A stretch of DNA of 64,000 bases, taken from JADJOY01 sp016713535 [NCBI: Deltaproteobacteria bacterium]. Lineage in GTDB: Bacteria > JADJOY01. Below, piece after piece: positions 51,863 to 61,055 of this stretch. The first letter of the stretch is position 1. Each line of letters begins with the position of its first letter. The position numbers and the translations under genes were made by a program. The notes beneath the pieces are model-generated. The model was given only the letters and a program-made list of their open reading frames with translations. It was not told where the DNA came from and did no database searches. Where the stretch lies: contig JADJOY010000042.1 in assembly GCA_016713535.1 (NCBI GenBank), positions 1 through 64,000 of the forward strand, written 5' to 3'.

Positions 51863-53148
51863 GGGCTCAGGGCACGCTCCTCCACGAGACCCGCGAACTC
51901 GGCGAGCGTGGAGGCGGAGAAATGGCTCTTTCGAACACAAAAAGAAAGCGTCAGCTCGCTGCGAGATGGGCTGACCGCGTCGAGGGTCCAGGAAGGATAT
52001 GCGCTGCCCTCGACGCGAAGCCGCGATAGCTCCAGGTCGCCGAAACGCCCGACCAGCCCATCGAGTAGCCCGAAGTTCGAGAGCAAGAGCGTCGGACCGA
52101 GGGTGAGCAGCGCGTCGCCCATCAGCCGCGTCAGTGCCCGCCCGACCCACACCCCGACCTCGGTCGGGTGAGTTCGCACGGGCCAGCGCGGCGCCATCGA
52201 CCAGGCACGGTGGTCGCGGTCCGCGTCAGCTTTCGCCGTGCGCACCGCGGCGAGTATCTCCGCGAAGGTAGCGTAGCGTCCGATCCTCGCCCCCAGGTCG
52301 AGGTTGAGCGTGAAGGTACCCGTCACGTTCGCGGCGACGAGCGTCGAACGGTCCGTCGGACGAAGGTTCGCGGGCAGATCGATCGAAGCAAAGCGTGCCC
52401 GGGAGCCGTGGCTCGCGTTCCACTCCGTGTACGCCGTGAGGGCGGCCGCGGCCAGCCAGTCGTTTATCGTCACGGCACCTACCCGGGCCGCCTCCCGGAT
52501 GACGCCGAGCGGAAGCACCACGTGGTGGTGGAGGGTTCCCCTGGCGCCGGCGATGCCGGTGCGCACGATCGGGTCGGCGCTGCGCGCGACCGTGCGGCCA
52601 GATCCCGGATCGACGAAACGACGCCCGGGGTTCCTCTTCACGTCGGCCGGCCGAGGGGCGTAGAGCCGCCCCTCGCGACGCAACCGGACTTCGTCGACGG
52701 CGGGCTCGAGGATCCGCGGAAACGCGTCATACTGTTCGAGGACCGTGCGAACGACGCGGGCGAAGCCCACGGCGTCGAACGCGACATGACTCATCTCGAA
52801 CGCAAGCGAACCGGTACCGACGTGCACCCGGAGCGGTGGCTCACGAATCAGGTCGAAGGTCCGCGGTTCGGCGTAGGCTCCATGAAGGTACGCCCTGGCC
52901 TCGAACGGCCGGCACCGCCAACGGTAGAAGAGGCCGCCGAAGCGTTCGATCTGCGCGCCGGCCACCGGATGGTGCCGCGTGACCGCCAGCTCGAGCGACG
53001 CCGCCAGTCGTTCCACATCGAGGTGACCGCCGAGGTCGAAGACGAACACCAGAGCATCCGTGAGCCCCGGAAACCGAAAGGAGCGCGCGAAACAGCCCAG
53101 CGTATCGACGGGCAACGTGAGGCCTGGCTCTGGACGGGCCACGTTCAC
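51850..53148 (-). CDS. WS/DGAT or condensation-type acyltransferase-like protein with an altered active site
   Basis: 432 residues from GTG 53148; the same frame is open to another GTG at 53229, which would overlap the divergent gene. Overall order matches the CAT-like acyltransferase superfamily: LVFVFDLGGHLDVERLAASL, TRHHPVAGAQIERFGGLFYR, then FEMSHVAFDAVGFARVVRTV at the active site, TINDWLAAAALTAYTEWNAS, DLPANLRPTD, and LTLGPTLLLSNFGLLDG. The HHxxxDG motif is SHVAFDA (120-126), so the second His and the Asp remain but the first His and the Gly are lost. It may still be active, since the second His is the catalytic one in the superfamily. First gene of the three-gene acyltransferase operon. 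Confidence 0.72.
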   Translation of the reverse strand: MNVARPEPGLTLPVDTLGCFARSFRFPGLTDALVFVFDLGGHLDVERLAASLELAVTRHHPVAGAQIERFGGLFYRWRCRPFEARAYLHGAYAEPRTFDLIREPPLRVHVGTGSLAFEMSHVAFDAVGFARVVRTVLEQYDAFPRILEPAVDEVRLRREGRLYAPRPADVKRNPGRRFVDPGSGRTVARSADPIVRTGIAGARGTLHHHVVLPLGVIREAARVGAVTINDWLAAAALTAYTEWNASHGSRARFASIDLPANLRPTDRSTLVAANVTGTFTLNLDLGARIGRYATFAEILAAVRTAKADADRDHRAWSMAPRWPVRTHPTEVGVWVGRALTRLMGDALLTLGPTLLLSNFGLLDGLVGRFGDLELSRLRVEGSAYPSWTLDAVSPSRSELTLSFCVRKSHFSASTLAEFAGLVEERALSPCKS

Positions 53149-53210
53149 GGCCGACCAACCTACTCCACGCGCTCGCTCACGGCTCGCCACGCGCGCCACG
53201 GGGTAGCCCC

Positions 53211-54119
53211 TTGAATCCGACGGCGTCACTGCTCGAACTCGTTCGGTGTCCGTGGTGCAAGGGGCCGTTGTCCACCGTCGCCAGCGCGATGACGTGTGCG
53301 CCGTGCAGGGCGAGCTATCCGTGGCATCGGGAGCTCGGGTGTTGGGACCTACGCCCGCCCGCGCCCGATCGCCAGAGCGACCGGATTCGGAGCGTTCGCT
53401 CCCAGGTGACCCGTAGCTCGGCTCGCCAGCGCCAGGATCGACTATGGCGTGCGCTGAGTAGCGTGAGCTCGGAGATCCCCCGCCAGGGGCTCGTCGTGCG
53501 GATCGACGTGCTCGGTGGCGAGCGGCTCAGCGATGAATTCCGTCACGAGGCCCAGCTCGTGACGAGCGTAGGCGCGGCCATTGCGCGACAGGCGGATCTC
53601 GACCAAGCAACCGCACCGTTGGCACTCGTCGACCCGTGCTTTCTTCCCGTCCTCAGCCAGTGCGTCGATCTCGTCGACGCCGAGCTCCTCGACGCACCGC
53701 CCGCAGACCTCGAGACCCGCCTCGCCGAGGTTCATCGTGTGCTCGCAGCGTCGGGACGGGCCTACCTGACCGGACGCTCGCGTTCGGCGGCGCTCGAACT
53801 GGCGGACCTCGCCGCACGAGCCTCGTTCGCCGACGGGTTCGGCTGGGCCGATGGCGGACCGCGTGCACGCTCCCGCGTCCGCATGGCGGCGGTTCACCGA
53901 CACGTACAGGCGTGGGTCGGATTCGAGTACACGCTCGGACGCGGCATTTCGGCGCCCAGGCCCTCGTTCATCGGGCGCTGGCTCGGCCGGTTGCGTCGCG
54001 AGCGTGAGCTCGTGTGCTGGCGCACCCGACCTGGAACCGAAGACTGGAAACTACCGCCCTCGGACGAGCCCATGGTCTTCGGTCGGTTCCATTTCCCAGC
54101 GTCCGCTCCGACCGCCTGA
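53211..54119 (+). CDS. Protein with N-terminal Trm112-like zinc ribbon
   Basis: 302 residues from TTG 53211. Begins [20 protein letters not shown], with zinc ligands C13, C16, C29 and C32 in CPWC and CAPC, followed by [11 protein letters not shown], the pattern of Trm112-type Zn ribbons that accompany methyltransferases. The remainder ([60 protein letters not shown]) resembles a methyltransferase fold without a clear SAM motif. The C-terminal 70 residues are Arg-rich and end [13 protein letters not shown]. Function unknown. It overlaps the convergent moaC by 69 bases and is divergent from the acyltransferase operon. Confidence 0.68.
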   Translation: MNPTASLLELVRCPWCKGPLSTVASAMTCAPCRASYPWHRELGCWDLRPPAPDRQSDRIRSVRSQVTRSSARQRQDRLWRALSSVSSEIPRQGLVVRIDVLGGERLSDEFRHEAQLVTSVGAAIARQADLDQATAPLALVDPCFLPVLSQCVDLVDAELLDAPPADLETRLAEVHRVLAASGRAYLTGRSRSAALELADLAARASFADGFGWADGGPRARSRVRMAAVHRHVQAWVGFEYTLGRGISAPRPSFIGRWLGRLRRERELVCWRTRPGTEDWKLPPSDEPMVFGRFHFPASAPTA

Positions 54120-54559
54120 TTTCTTCGCCAGGCGAAACGGGCCGAGCTGCATCCCCGATCGACGGCCTTGCACATGTCGTAGATCGTGAGCGCCGCCGCG
54201 GTCGCCGCTGTGAGGGCTTCCATCTCGACGCCGGTAGGACCCGTGCAACGGACGGTCACGGAGACGTCGATACGCGCGGGTGCCCGGCCCGCGACGAGCG
54301 CCACGTCGACACCGCTGAGGGCCAAGGGATGGCACATCGGAATCCAGTCGGACGTTCGCTTGGCAGCCTGGATCGCTGCCACACGCGCGACCGCCAGCAC
54401 CTCACCCTTCTCGACCTCACCACGCTCGATCCGATCGAGCGTGGCGTCGTTCATCACCACGGAGCCCAGCGCGGTGGCCTCGCGCCGGGTTCGCTTCTTG
54501 CGGGTCACGTCGACCATGCGAGCGCGCCCCGCGGCGTCGAAGTGGCTGAAACGCGGCAT
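54051..54559 (-). CDS. moaC: Cyclic pyranopterin monophosphate synthase MoaC, one frameshift near the end
   Basis: Converts the MoaA product to cyclic pyranopterin monophosphate in molybdenum cofactor synthesis. ATG 54559 gives [20 protein letters not shown], then [20 protein letters not shown] (MCHPL 75-79) and [20 protein letters not shown] with [10 protein letters not shown]. Near 54165 the frame changes to [12 protein letters not shown], the conserved KSGG end of MoaC, followed by a non-conserved tail to TAG 54051. Length, about 169 residues, is normal. The indel removes only the end and is probably a sequence error. The final 69 bases overlap the convergent Zn-ribbon gene. No other moa gene is in the window. 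Confidence 0.87.
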
Positions 54560-54673
54560 CGGTGCTCTCCGGGAAGTGCTGCGCGGCGTTGGCTTTGCGA
54601 CGATCGGGGCGGACGATAGCATCGAGCGCTTGCTTCGCCTGCAGCGCCTCGTGCCCGCCCTCGTTGACCAGCC

Positions 54674-57193
54674 ATGACCGCCGCGCTCAGCTCGCCACGT
54701 AGACCCTGGCTAGCGCCGGCCCTCTTCGCCCTCGCCGCGGCGGCCGTCCTCGCGCCGAGCGTGCTCGGCTCGGCGCCCATCTACGGTTTCGACACCGTGC
54801 AGGAGAAGTTCTTCTGGCGTAGCTGGGCGTACGCACGAATCGCCAACGGGGAATGGCCGTGGTGGTGCGCCGGGCTCGTCGGAGGTTTCCCGCTCACCGC
54901 AGAGCCGATCACCCAGTTCTGGTACCCACCCGTCGCCGTGCTCCATCTGCTTTTTCCGATCGGACGTGCGCTGAATCTCACGTGGTGGGTCCATCTCACA
55001 TGGGGCGGGCTCGGGATGTACCGCCTGCTCCGATCGCGGCGACTCGGTGCACCAGCCGCAGGGCTGGGCGGGCTAGCCTATGGGCTGTCGGGCTGGATGG
55101 TCGGACACGTGCCCATGGGGGGTCTCCCCCACCTGGCGAGCTGCGCCTGGGCACCTTGGCTCCTTACCTCCCTGCTGAGAGTCGTCGAAGGTGCTGACCA
55201 CCCCCGACCCCGCGACGTCGCGGTTGCCGCCCTGGCCTTCGGGGCCAGCTTGCTCGCCGGCCACGCTCAGTTCACCTACGGCGCGCTGCTCTTCTTCGTG
55301 ATCTTCGTGCCGCTCGTGCGGGTGAAGCGCGGCGGGGGCGCCCGCTCGGATGGCGGTACGCACACCGCGACCGTGGGGCGTGTCCTGGCACTGGCCCTGG
55401 CGCTCGCCCTCGGCGCGGCGCTCGCAGCAACGATGCTCGTCCCGTACGCGAAGCTTCTCGCCGCTTCGAACCGGGGGGAGGCGCTCCCCGCCGAATTCGC
55501 GGACTTCGGCGCGCGTCTCCCGTTGGTGCAGCTCCTCGGCGCGTATGCACCCAGCTTCTTCGGCGGCTCCCGGGGTGTGTCTTACTGGGGCTTTCCGACC
55601 CGCGAAGCCGTAACGCCCTACCTGGGCATCGTCCCACTCGCGTTGGCACTCTCGCCCGTGCCCCGCCGCGCGCGACGTGAAGCCTGGGCGCTCCGGATGA
55701 TCGGGGTCTTCGGACTCGTGCTGGCGATGGGACCGGCGACCCCGGTGCTCGGTCTGCTGAGGTCCGTCGCACCGCTGGTCGATCGCGCCCGCCATCCAGC
55801 GCGCTGGCTCGAGCTCTCCATCCTCGCGGGAAGCTGGCTCGCCGCGTGGGGTGCGCAACGCATCATCGAATGGACTGGCGAAACCCGGCTCGGTGCTGCC
55901 CCCCACCCGCAGAGAGGGCCCGGCGGGACCGGCCTCGTGATCGTCGCGGCCTGCGCCCTCGCTACCTGGTGGGCCATCGCCTCTGGGTCAGCAGCGACTG
56001 CCCGATACGGGTCCCTGGTAGCATCTCGGATCGACGAGAGCTCGCTCGCGGAGGGAGATGCGCTGCGCAGCGCGCTTCCGGCCGCCCTCGAGCAGGCGAG
56101 AGAGTGCTCCGAAGCCTCGTGTCTCCGCGCTCTGGCCTACGCCGCCGCCGCGCTCGGACTGGTGGCAGCGGCGCGCCTAGCACGCCAGTCTCGAGGTGCC
56201 GCATGGGCGCTGGTGGGACTCACCGCGATCGATCTGGTCAGCCTTGGGAGGCGCGAGATCGTCCCGTTCGATCAGACCGCCCTGCCCTGGCCGGACGATA
56301 TCGCGCACACCGCAGCGGACGCCTCCCCGGAGATGCGTATCGCGACCGCGGTTCCCGGTGCTCGGTTTCCGTTTCCGTCGGCCTTCCGGGGGTCGCACGA
56401 GATCCTGAGCCGGATCGGACAGGCCGACATGCATCGTCCTCTCCTCGTCGGTGCGGCCACGCCTCAGGGCGGGATTCCGACGACGCCGGTTCGCTGGCTC
56501 CGCCTGGCGGTGGGCGTCGGCTCGTACGACTTCAACTACACCCCCGTCGGTCCGAGGACCGTGGTCGATCGCCTCTCGGTCGGCCTGTTGATCACCGCGC
56601 CCGGGCAGCGTCCAGAGGGAGCCGACTGGACACGCGTGGTCGCGAACGAGCAGCAATGGCTGTGGCGAAACACGAACGCGCTGCGACGCGCGTCGCTGGT
56701 CCATCGGTGTGTCGCGCTCGCCGGTCCGGATCAAGTGCTCCACACGTTGCGCGATCCTCGACGCGAGCTGCCCGACGGCGTAGCGCTGATCTCGGGTGCT
56801 TGCCCCCCGGGGATCGAGGCACGGGACCCGGGTGAACCATCCACCGAAAGCGTGCGCTGGCTCGAGGCCACCGACGAGCGCGTGATTCTCGAGACCGCCG
56901 CGTCCTCCGGCGCACTCCTGCGCCTCGCCGATGCCGCCATGCCCGGCTGGTCCGCGACGGTGGACGACGTGGCGGCGCAGATCCATACCGTCGACTTCGC
57001 ACTCCGCGGCGTCGTGGTCCCGCCGGGTACGCATCGGGTCGTGTTCCACTACCGTCCTGCGGCGGCCTGGCTGGGCATCCTCGTCAGTGTGACGGCGCTC
57101 TGCGCCGTTGGCATGCTGCTGGCGCTCCCTGATCGCCGGACGACCGGGAGGTGCCCGTCGAGGCGCGATCCGGCCCCGGTCACCGGTGGATGA
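54674..57193 (+). CDS. YfhO family membrane protein
   Basis: 839 residues from ATG 54674. Roughly twelve hydrophobic helices in the first 500 residues, with a first extracytoplasmic loop [20 protein letters not shown] and [20 protein letters not shown], matching YfhO-type GT-C-like proteins. [24 protein letters not shown]-like [20 protein letters not shown] and [16 protein letters not shown] follow. The C-terminal 300 residues form an exported beta-rich domain ([40 protein letters not shown]) ended by one helix. Bacillus YfhO glycosylates lipoteichoic acid; the acceptor here is unknown. Convergent with, and overlapping by 14 bases, the LLM oxidoreductase gene. Confidence 0.78.
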   Translation: MTAALSSPRRPWLAPALFALAAAAVLAPSVLGSAPIYGFDTVQEKFFWRSWAYARIANGEWPWWCAGLVGGFPLTAEPITQFWYPPVAVLHLLFPIGRALNLTWWVHLTWGGLGMYRLLRSRRLGAPAAGLGGLAYGLSGWMVGHVPMGGLPHLASCAWAPWLLTSLLRVVEGADHPRPRDVAVAALAFGASLLAGHAQFTYGALLFFVIFVPLVRVKRGGGARSDGGTHTATVGRVLALALALALGAALAATMLVPYAKLLAASNRGEALPAEFADFGARLPLVQLLGAYAPSFFGGSRGVSYWGFPTREAVTPYLGIVPLALALSPVPRRARREAWALRMIGVFGLVLAMGPATPVLGLLRSVAPLVDRARHPARWLELSILAGSWLAAWGAQRIIEWTGETRLGAAPHPQRGPGGTGLVIVAACALATWWAIASGSAATARYGSLVASRIDESSLAEGDALRSALPAALEQARECSEASCLRALAYAAAALGLVAAARLARQSRGAAWALVGLTAIDLVSLGRREIVPFDQTALPWPDDIAHTAADASPEMRIATAVPGARFPFPSAFRGSHEILSRIGQADMHRPLLVGAATPQGGIPTTPVRWLRLAVGVGSYDFNYTPVGPRTVVDRLSVGLLITAPGQRPEGADWTRVVANEQQWLWRNTNALRRASLVHRCVALAGPDQVLHTLRDPRRELPDGVALISGACPPGIEARDPGEPSTESVRWLEATDERVILETAASSGALLRLADAAMPGWSATVDDVAAQIHTVDFALRGVVVPPGTHRVVFHYRPAAAWLGILVSVTALCAVGMLLALPDRRTTGRCPSRRDPAPVTGG

Positions 57194-58199
57194 CGTCGAC
57201 CAGCCTCCGCCAGCGTTCGTTCGGGTCACGTCCCGGCACGAACGGCCAGTAGAGCGATACACGGTCGAGCACGCCCGCGTACCTCTCTCGGATCAGCTCG
57301 GGGATCTCGTCCCAGGTTCCCGTCACGGCGCAATGCTCGAGCATCTCGTCGCTGATCAAGCCGGGCATGTCGCCCCACCCGCCGGTGCGGGAGAGCTCGC
57401 TGAGCCGGTCACCGATCTCCTGCCAGCCGTGCGTCTCGAGGATCTTCGCGTACGTGCGAGTGGACGCGTAAAACGAGAGCTGGCTGCGCACCAGGGCACG
57501 CATCGGCTCGCGTTCCGCCTCCGTGTCGCCCGCGATCACGAACACGCTGCTCGAGAGGGCCACCCGCGAGGGATCGCGCCCGGTCTTCGCCGCTCCCTCG
57601 GCGACCAGCGGCCGCACGAACTCGCGCACGTATCGGGTGGTGTGGAACGGGTGCACGTGAAACCCGTCACACAGCTCGCCTGCGAGACGGCACATGTACT
57701 CGTTCACGCCCGCGATGTAGATCGGAATGCGCGGATGCTCGATCGGTCCCCCGCTGAAGAACGGCGTCATCAGCGAGAACCGATAGAAGCGCCCCTGGTA
57801 GTCGAGTGGCGTTCCGTTCTGGAAAGTGTCCCAGATCGCTCGGATCGAGAGAATCATCTCGCGGAGCTTCGGCCCCGGCGACTCCCATGGCACCGAGAAA
57901 CGCCTCTCGTTGTGGCCCTTGACCTGAGTGCCCAAGCCGAGGATGAAGCGACCGCCACTTGCGGCCTGGAGATCCCAGGCGACCTGTGCCGTGACCATGG
58001 GCGATCGCGGGAACGCGACAGCGATCGCCGTCCCCAGCTCGAGCCGCCGCGAATGAACCGCGGCGACCGCGAGCGGCAAGTAGGGGTTGTGCGCCGCTTC
58101 CGAGGTCCACAGACCGTCGAAGCCCAGCGCCTCCGCCTCGCGCGCCACGTCGGGGATCGCCGTGAGCGCGTTCGTTTCGATACCCGCGTCGATCTTCAT
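57180..58199 (-). CDS. LLM class flavin-dependent oxidoreductase (F420-type candidate)
   Basis: 339 residues from ATG 58199 with GGAGGAG 4-10 bases upstream. Luciferase-like TIM barrel: MKIDAGIETNALTAIPDVAR, LGFDGLWTSEAAHNPYLPLA, VHSRRLELGTAIAVAFPRSP, ASGGRFILGLGTQVKGHNER, IYIAGVNEYMCRLAGELCDG and GDMPGLISDEMLEHCAVTGT. This order fits the F420-dependent group (methylene-H4MPT reductase-like, TIGR03617-type). Cofactor and substrate cannot be fixed from sequence; F420 synthesis genes are not in the window. Its start is 104 bases from the divergent SirB1-type gene. Confidence 0.82.
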   Translation of the reverse strand: MKIDAGIETNALTAIPDVAREAEALGFDGLWTSEAAHNPYLPLAVAAVHSRRLELGTAIAVAFPRSPMVTAQVAWDLQAASGGRFILGLGTQVKGHNERRFSVPWESPGPKLREMILSIRAIWDTFQNGTPLDYQGRFYRFSLMTPFFSGGPIEHPRIPIYIAGVNEYMCRLAGELCDGFHVHPFHTTRYVREFVRPLVAEGAAKTGRDPSRVALSSSVFVIAGDTEAEREPMRALVRSQLSFYASTRTYAKILETHGWQEIGDRLSELSRTGGWGDMPGLISDEMLEHCAVTGTWDEIPELIRERYAGVLDRVSLYWPFVPGRDPNERWRRLVDVIHR

Positions 58200-58303
58200 G
58201 GTGCTCCTCCGTGTCCAGGACGAGCCTAGCGCGGCGCTGCGATCGATGGCTGCGCTCGGGCGCCGTGCGCCAGCCTCGAGGCTGCGGTTTAGAATGGGAA
58301 GCC

Positions 58304-59146
58304 GTGGACGACTGGCTGACCCCGCGACGACGCTATGCGGCGCTCGTCGAACGCGCCGACGAGGAGATCGAGCTCGAGCGGGCAGCGGCGACGATCGCAC
58401 TGATCGCTTATCCCGACCTGGCCATCGAGACGGTGATCCGGCAGATCCAGGCCCTGGCAGACCGGGTGCGGGGGCACGTCGGTGCGACCGATGATCCTCA
58501 GGCCCGCCGCGCCGCCCTCGACCGCGTGCTCTTCGCCGATCTCGGATTGCGCGGCAACGAGGCCGACTACTACGACCCGCGGAACAGCTTCCTGAACGAC
58601 GTCTTGGACAGGCGGCTGGGCATCCCGATCACCCTCTCGGTGCTCTACATCGCGGTAGGACGTCGCGCAGGAATGGACGTCGAAGGTGTCGGATTCCCAG
58701 GCCACTTCCTCGTACGAATCCTGCTCGGGGGGGGCGAATCCGTGCTGGTCGACCCGTTCGCGCAGGGTCGCGACGTCTCCGACCGCGATCTCCGCGCCTT
58801 GCTCAGCCACATCGCCGGTCGGGACACATCGGTCCCCCCCGAATACCTCGCGCGCTCCTCGACCCGAGACGTGCTGGCGCGGGTGCTGGGCAACCTGCGT
58901 GGCATCTACGCCGGTCGCGGCGACGCGATGAAGACCCTCGAAGTGATGGAGTGGCTGGTGCTGACGCACCCCGGGAACGCCACGCTCAAGCGCGACCGGG
59001 GGCTCCTCTACTACCGCCTCGGCTCGATGGCGGCGGCCGTCGCAGACCTTCGCGCCTACCTGTTCGCGATCCCCGCTGCGGAGGACCGCGTGACCATCGA
59101 ACAGGTGGTGAAACGTGCCCTGAAGTCGAAGCCTACGGTCCACTGA
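58304..59146 (+). CDS. SirB1 family transglutaminase-like/TPR protein
   Basis: 280 residues from GTG 58304 (VDDWLTPRRRYAALVERADE). The transglutaminase-like core has FADLGLRGNEADYYDPRNSF, LNDVLDRRLGIPITLSVLYI, VEGVGFPGHFLVRILL and VLVDPFAQGRDVS. The usual Cys of the transglutaminase triad is absent at its expected position (GIPITLSVLY), as in other SirB1 proteins. The C-terminal 70 residues (LEVMEWLVLTHPGNATLKRD, RGLLYYRLGSMAAAVADLRA) form one or two TPR-like units. A TAGAAT at 58290-58295 could be a -10 box only a few bases from the GTG, in which case the message would be nearly leaderless. Convergent with the transaldolase gene (13 bases between stops). Confidence 0.85.
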   Translation: MDDWLTPRRRYAALVERADEEIELERAAATIALIAYPDLAIETVIRQIQALADRVRGHVGATDDPQARRAALDRVLFADLGLRGNEADYYDPRNSFLNDVLDRRLGIPITLSVLYIAVGRRAGMDVEGVGFPGHFLVRILLGGGESVLVDPFAQGRDVSDRDLRALLSHIAGRDTSVPPEYLARSSTRDVLARVLGNLRGIYAGRGDAMKTLEVMEWLVLTHPGNATLKRDRGLLYYRLGSMAAAVADLRAYLFAIPAAEDRVTIEQVVKRALKSKPTVH

Positions 59147-59159
59147 CCATCGGCTTCGT

Positions 59160-59807
59160 TCACGGCTTGGGGACCTTCTTCCAGTCCGAGAGGAACTTCT
59201 CGAGACCGATGTCCGTGAGCGGGTGCTGCGCGAGCTGCATCATGACTTTCCAGGGCATCGTCCCTACGTCCGCACCGATGCGTGCGGCATCGAGGACGTG
59301 CACTGGATGCCGGATCGAGGCCACCAGAATTTCCGTCTCGAAGTCGTAGTTGTCGAAGATCTGGCGGATGTCCTCGATGATGTCCATTCCCTGCTGACTG
59401 ATGTCGTCGAGCCGTCCGATGAATGGACTCACGTACGACGCGCCCGCCTTTGCCGCCAGCAGCGCCTGAGTCGGCGAGAAGATCAGCGTGACGTTCGTCC
59501 GGATTCCCTCGGCCGACAGGCGCCGAACGGCCTTGAGGCCCTCTGGAATGAGCGGCACCTTCACTACGACGTTCTTGTGGATGGCCGCGAGCTCGCGTCC
59601 CTCCTTCACGATCCCATCAGCCTCGACCGACACCACCTCGAGTCTCACCGGGCCGTCGACCAGCGCCAGGATCTGATCCACGACCTCCCGGAACGGCTTT
59701 CCTTCCTTTGCAACCAGGCTCGGATTCGTCGTGATCCCATCCACGAGTCCGGCGTCCAGCCCTTCCTTCACTTCGTCGATGTTGGCGGTGTCGAGAAAAA
59801 ATTTCAT
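59160..59807 (-). CDS. tal: Transaldolase, fructose-6-phosphate aldolase/TalC type
   Basis: 215 residues from ATG 59807: [37 protein letters not shown], the Schiff-base lysine Lys83 in [28 protein letters not shown], and [20 protein letters not shown]. The short single-domain length is typical of the TalC/MipB group of the non-oxidative pentose phosphate pathway. C-terminal [20 protein letters not shown] and [20 protein letters not shown] are complete. Intact frame. Confidence 0.94.
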   Translation of the reverse strand: MKFFLDTANIDEVKEGLDAGLVDGITTNPSLVAKEGKPFREVVDQILALVDGPVRLEVVSVEADGIVKEGRELAAIHKNVVVKVPLIPEGLKAVRRLSAEGIRTNVTLIFSPTQALLAAKAGASYVSPFIGRLDDISQQGMDIIEDIRQIFDNYDFETEILVASIRHPVHVLDAARIGADVGTMPWKVMMQLAQHPLTDIGLEKFLSDWKKVPKP

Positions 59808-60031
59808 CGTGGGTCTCCGGATCCTCGAAGCTTCCAGGGGGGGCTGGCCCCCACCGGCGACCGCCAGAATGGCGGGCGATGGTGAGCCCGGCTTGCGGCC
59901 TGCGTGCGCGGCGGGCGAACTCGGCGCCAGTCTACGGGGGGCCAACCCGGAGTCAAGGCGGCCCAGCGGACCTCTACCGTGCTGGCTCGCTGTTATCCTC
60001 GGCGATTCGAAGTCGACACCGTGAGCGATCC

Positions 60032-60526
60032 ATGACCCAGGCTTCTCCTCTCGACTCCCTTTTCGACGATCGGAATCGCGCGGCGCGGGCGCTGCTCGCG
60101 CTCTTGACGCTGCTCGGCATCATGGCCTGGTTCGCGTTCGCCGGGCCGATGCACGAGATCACCTTCGCGAATTGCATCGCCGAGCCGGAGAGATGGGAAG
60201 GCAAGGAGCTTCGGTTGTCGGTCACTCGCGTCCGCGGGATCGAGGATGGGCTCATCCTCGTTCGTGCCGGACGAGAGATCGGCCGAGTGCGTCCTCCGGA
60301 TGGGCAGCTTCCAGCCGGTTTGAACGCCGGCGATACGATCAGCGTAGAGGGCGTGTTTCGGTCGACGGGGATACTCGAGTCCCGGCGCGTCTACGTCCAC
60401 GAAGCACGTCCGTGGAAGAACCGGGCCTCGCTCGTCGGGATGTGCGTCGCGGTGGGCGCGGGACTGGTCGTGTTCCGGTGGGATCGAGCGCGCGGCGGGC
60501 TCGTGGAGCGCTTCGACGATGCCTGA
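60032..60526 (+). CDS. Small membrane protein of unknown function
   Basis: 164 residues from ATG 60032. One helix at about 18-37 ([20 protein letters not shown]), then an exported beta-rich domain ([54 protein letters not shown]) that looks OB-fold-like, and a second helix at about 133-151 ([19 protein letters not shown]). No family recognised with confidence. It overlaps the next gene by 8 bases (60519-60526), so the two are translationally coupled and probably work together at the membrane. Confidence 0.7.
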   Translation: MTQASPLDSLFDDRNRAARALLALLTLLGIMAWFAFAGPMHEITFANCIAEPERWEGKELRLSVTRVRGIEDGLILVRAGREIGRVRPPDGQLPAGLNAGDTISVEGVFRSTGILESRRVYVHEARPWKNRASLVGMCVAVGAGLVVFRWDRARGGLVERFDDA

Positions 60527-61055
60527 CCTCATCACGCACAGCGTCGCGGGCCACCTCGTCGCTCGCGTCACCCGGCTGCGTCACGGGCTCGTGCTGCTCG
60601 TGATCGGGAATTGCCTCCCGGACCTCCTCAGCCGGCTGCCGGTTCGTGTCATCGGAGAAATCAACTTCCGCACCGGCCACCTCGCTGAACCCTATTGGTA
60701 CTGGATGTGGATGCCTGGCCACCTGCCGGTCGGGCTCCTGCTCGCCTCCTACGTGCTCGCGCACCTCTTCGTTCGTGAGCGTCGGCGCGCCGCCTTCTTC
60801 ACCCTCCTCGGTGGATCGTTCACTCACTTGCTCATGGACTCGTTTCAATGGCACGCGTCCGGCGGCGAGCCGATCTTCTGGCCCTTCACCTGGAACGGTT
60901 ACGAGATCGGCCTCGTGTCCCCGGAGGCGAGCCTCACCTGGATCCCGGCCCTGCTGGTCGCGAGCGCCGTGGTCGAGACGGTCCACCAAGCCGCCAAGGC
61001 GTTCGTCACCCGGCGTGCCGCGGAGCGGCGCACCGACGGGCCCGTGGGCCACTGA
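60519..61055 (+). CDS. Membrane-bound metal-dependent hydrolase-like protein (YdjM/DUF457-type)
   Basis: 178 residues from ATG 60519. [20 protein letters not shown] has the N-terminal T-H motif of YdjM-like proteins, LVIGNCLPDLLSRLP a conserved Pro-Asp, and GGSFTHLLMDSFQWHASGGE a further His/Asp cluster (THxxxD) that would bind metal. Four or five helices. The family is named for predicted hydrolase activity that has not been demonstrated for most members. Coupled with the preceding membrane protein. Its 3' part is antisense to the end of the ExeA-like gene if that gene runs to 60899. Confidence 0.75.
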   Translation: MPDLITHSVAGHLVARVTRLRHGLVLLVIGNCLPDLLSRLPVRVIGEINFRTGHLAEPYWYWMWMPGHLPVGLLLASYVLAHLFVRERRRAAFFTLLGGSFTHLLMDSFQWHASGGEPIFWPFTWNGYEIGLVSPEASLTWIPALLVASAVVETVHQAAKAFVTRRAAERRTDGPVGH

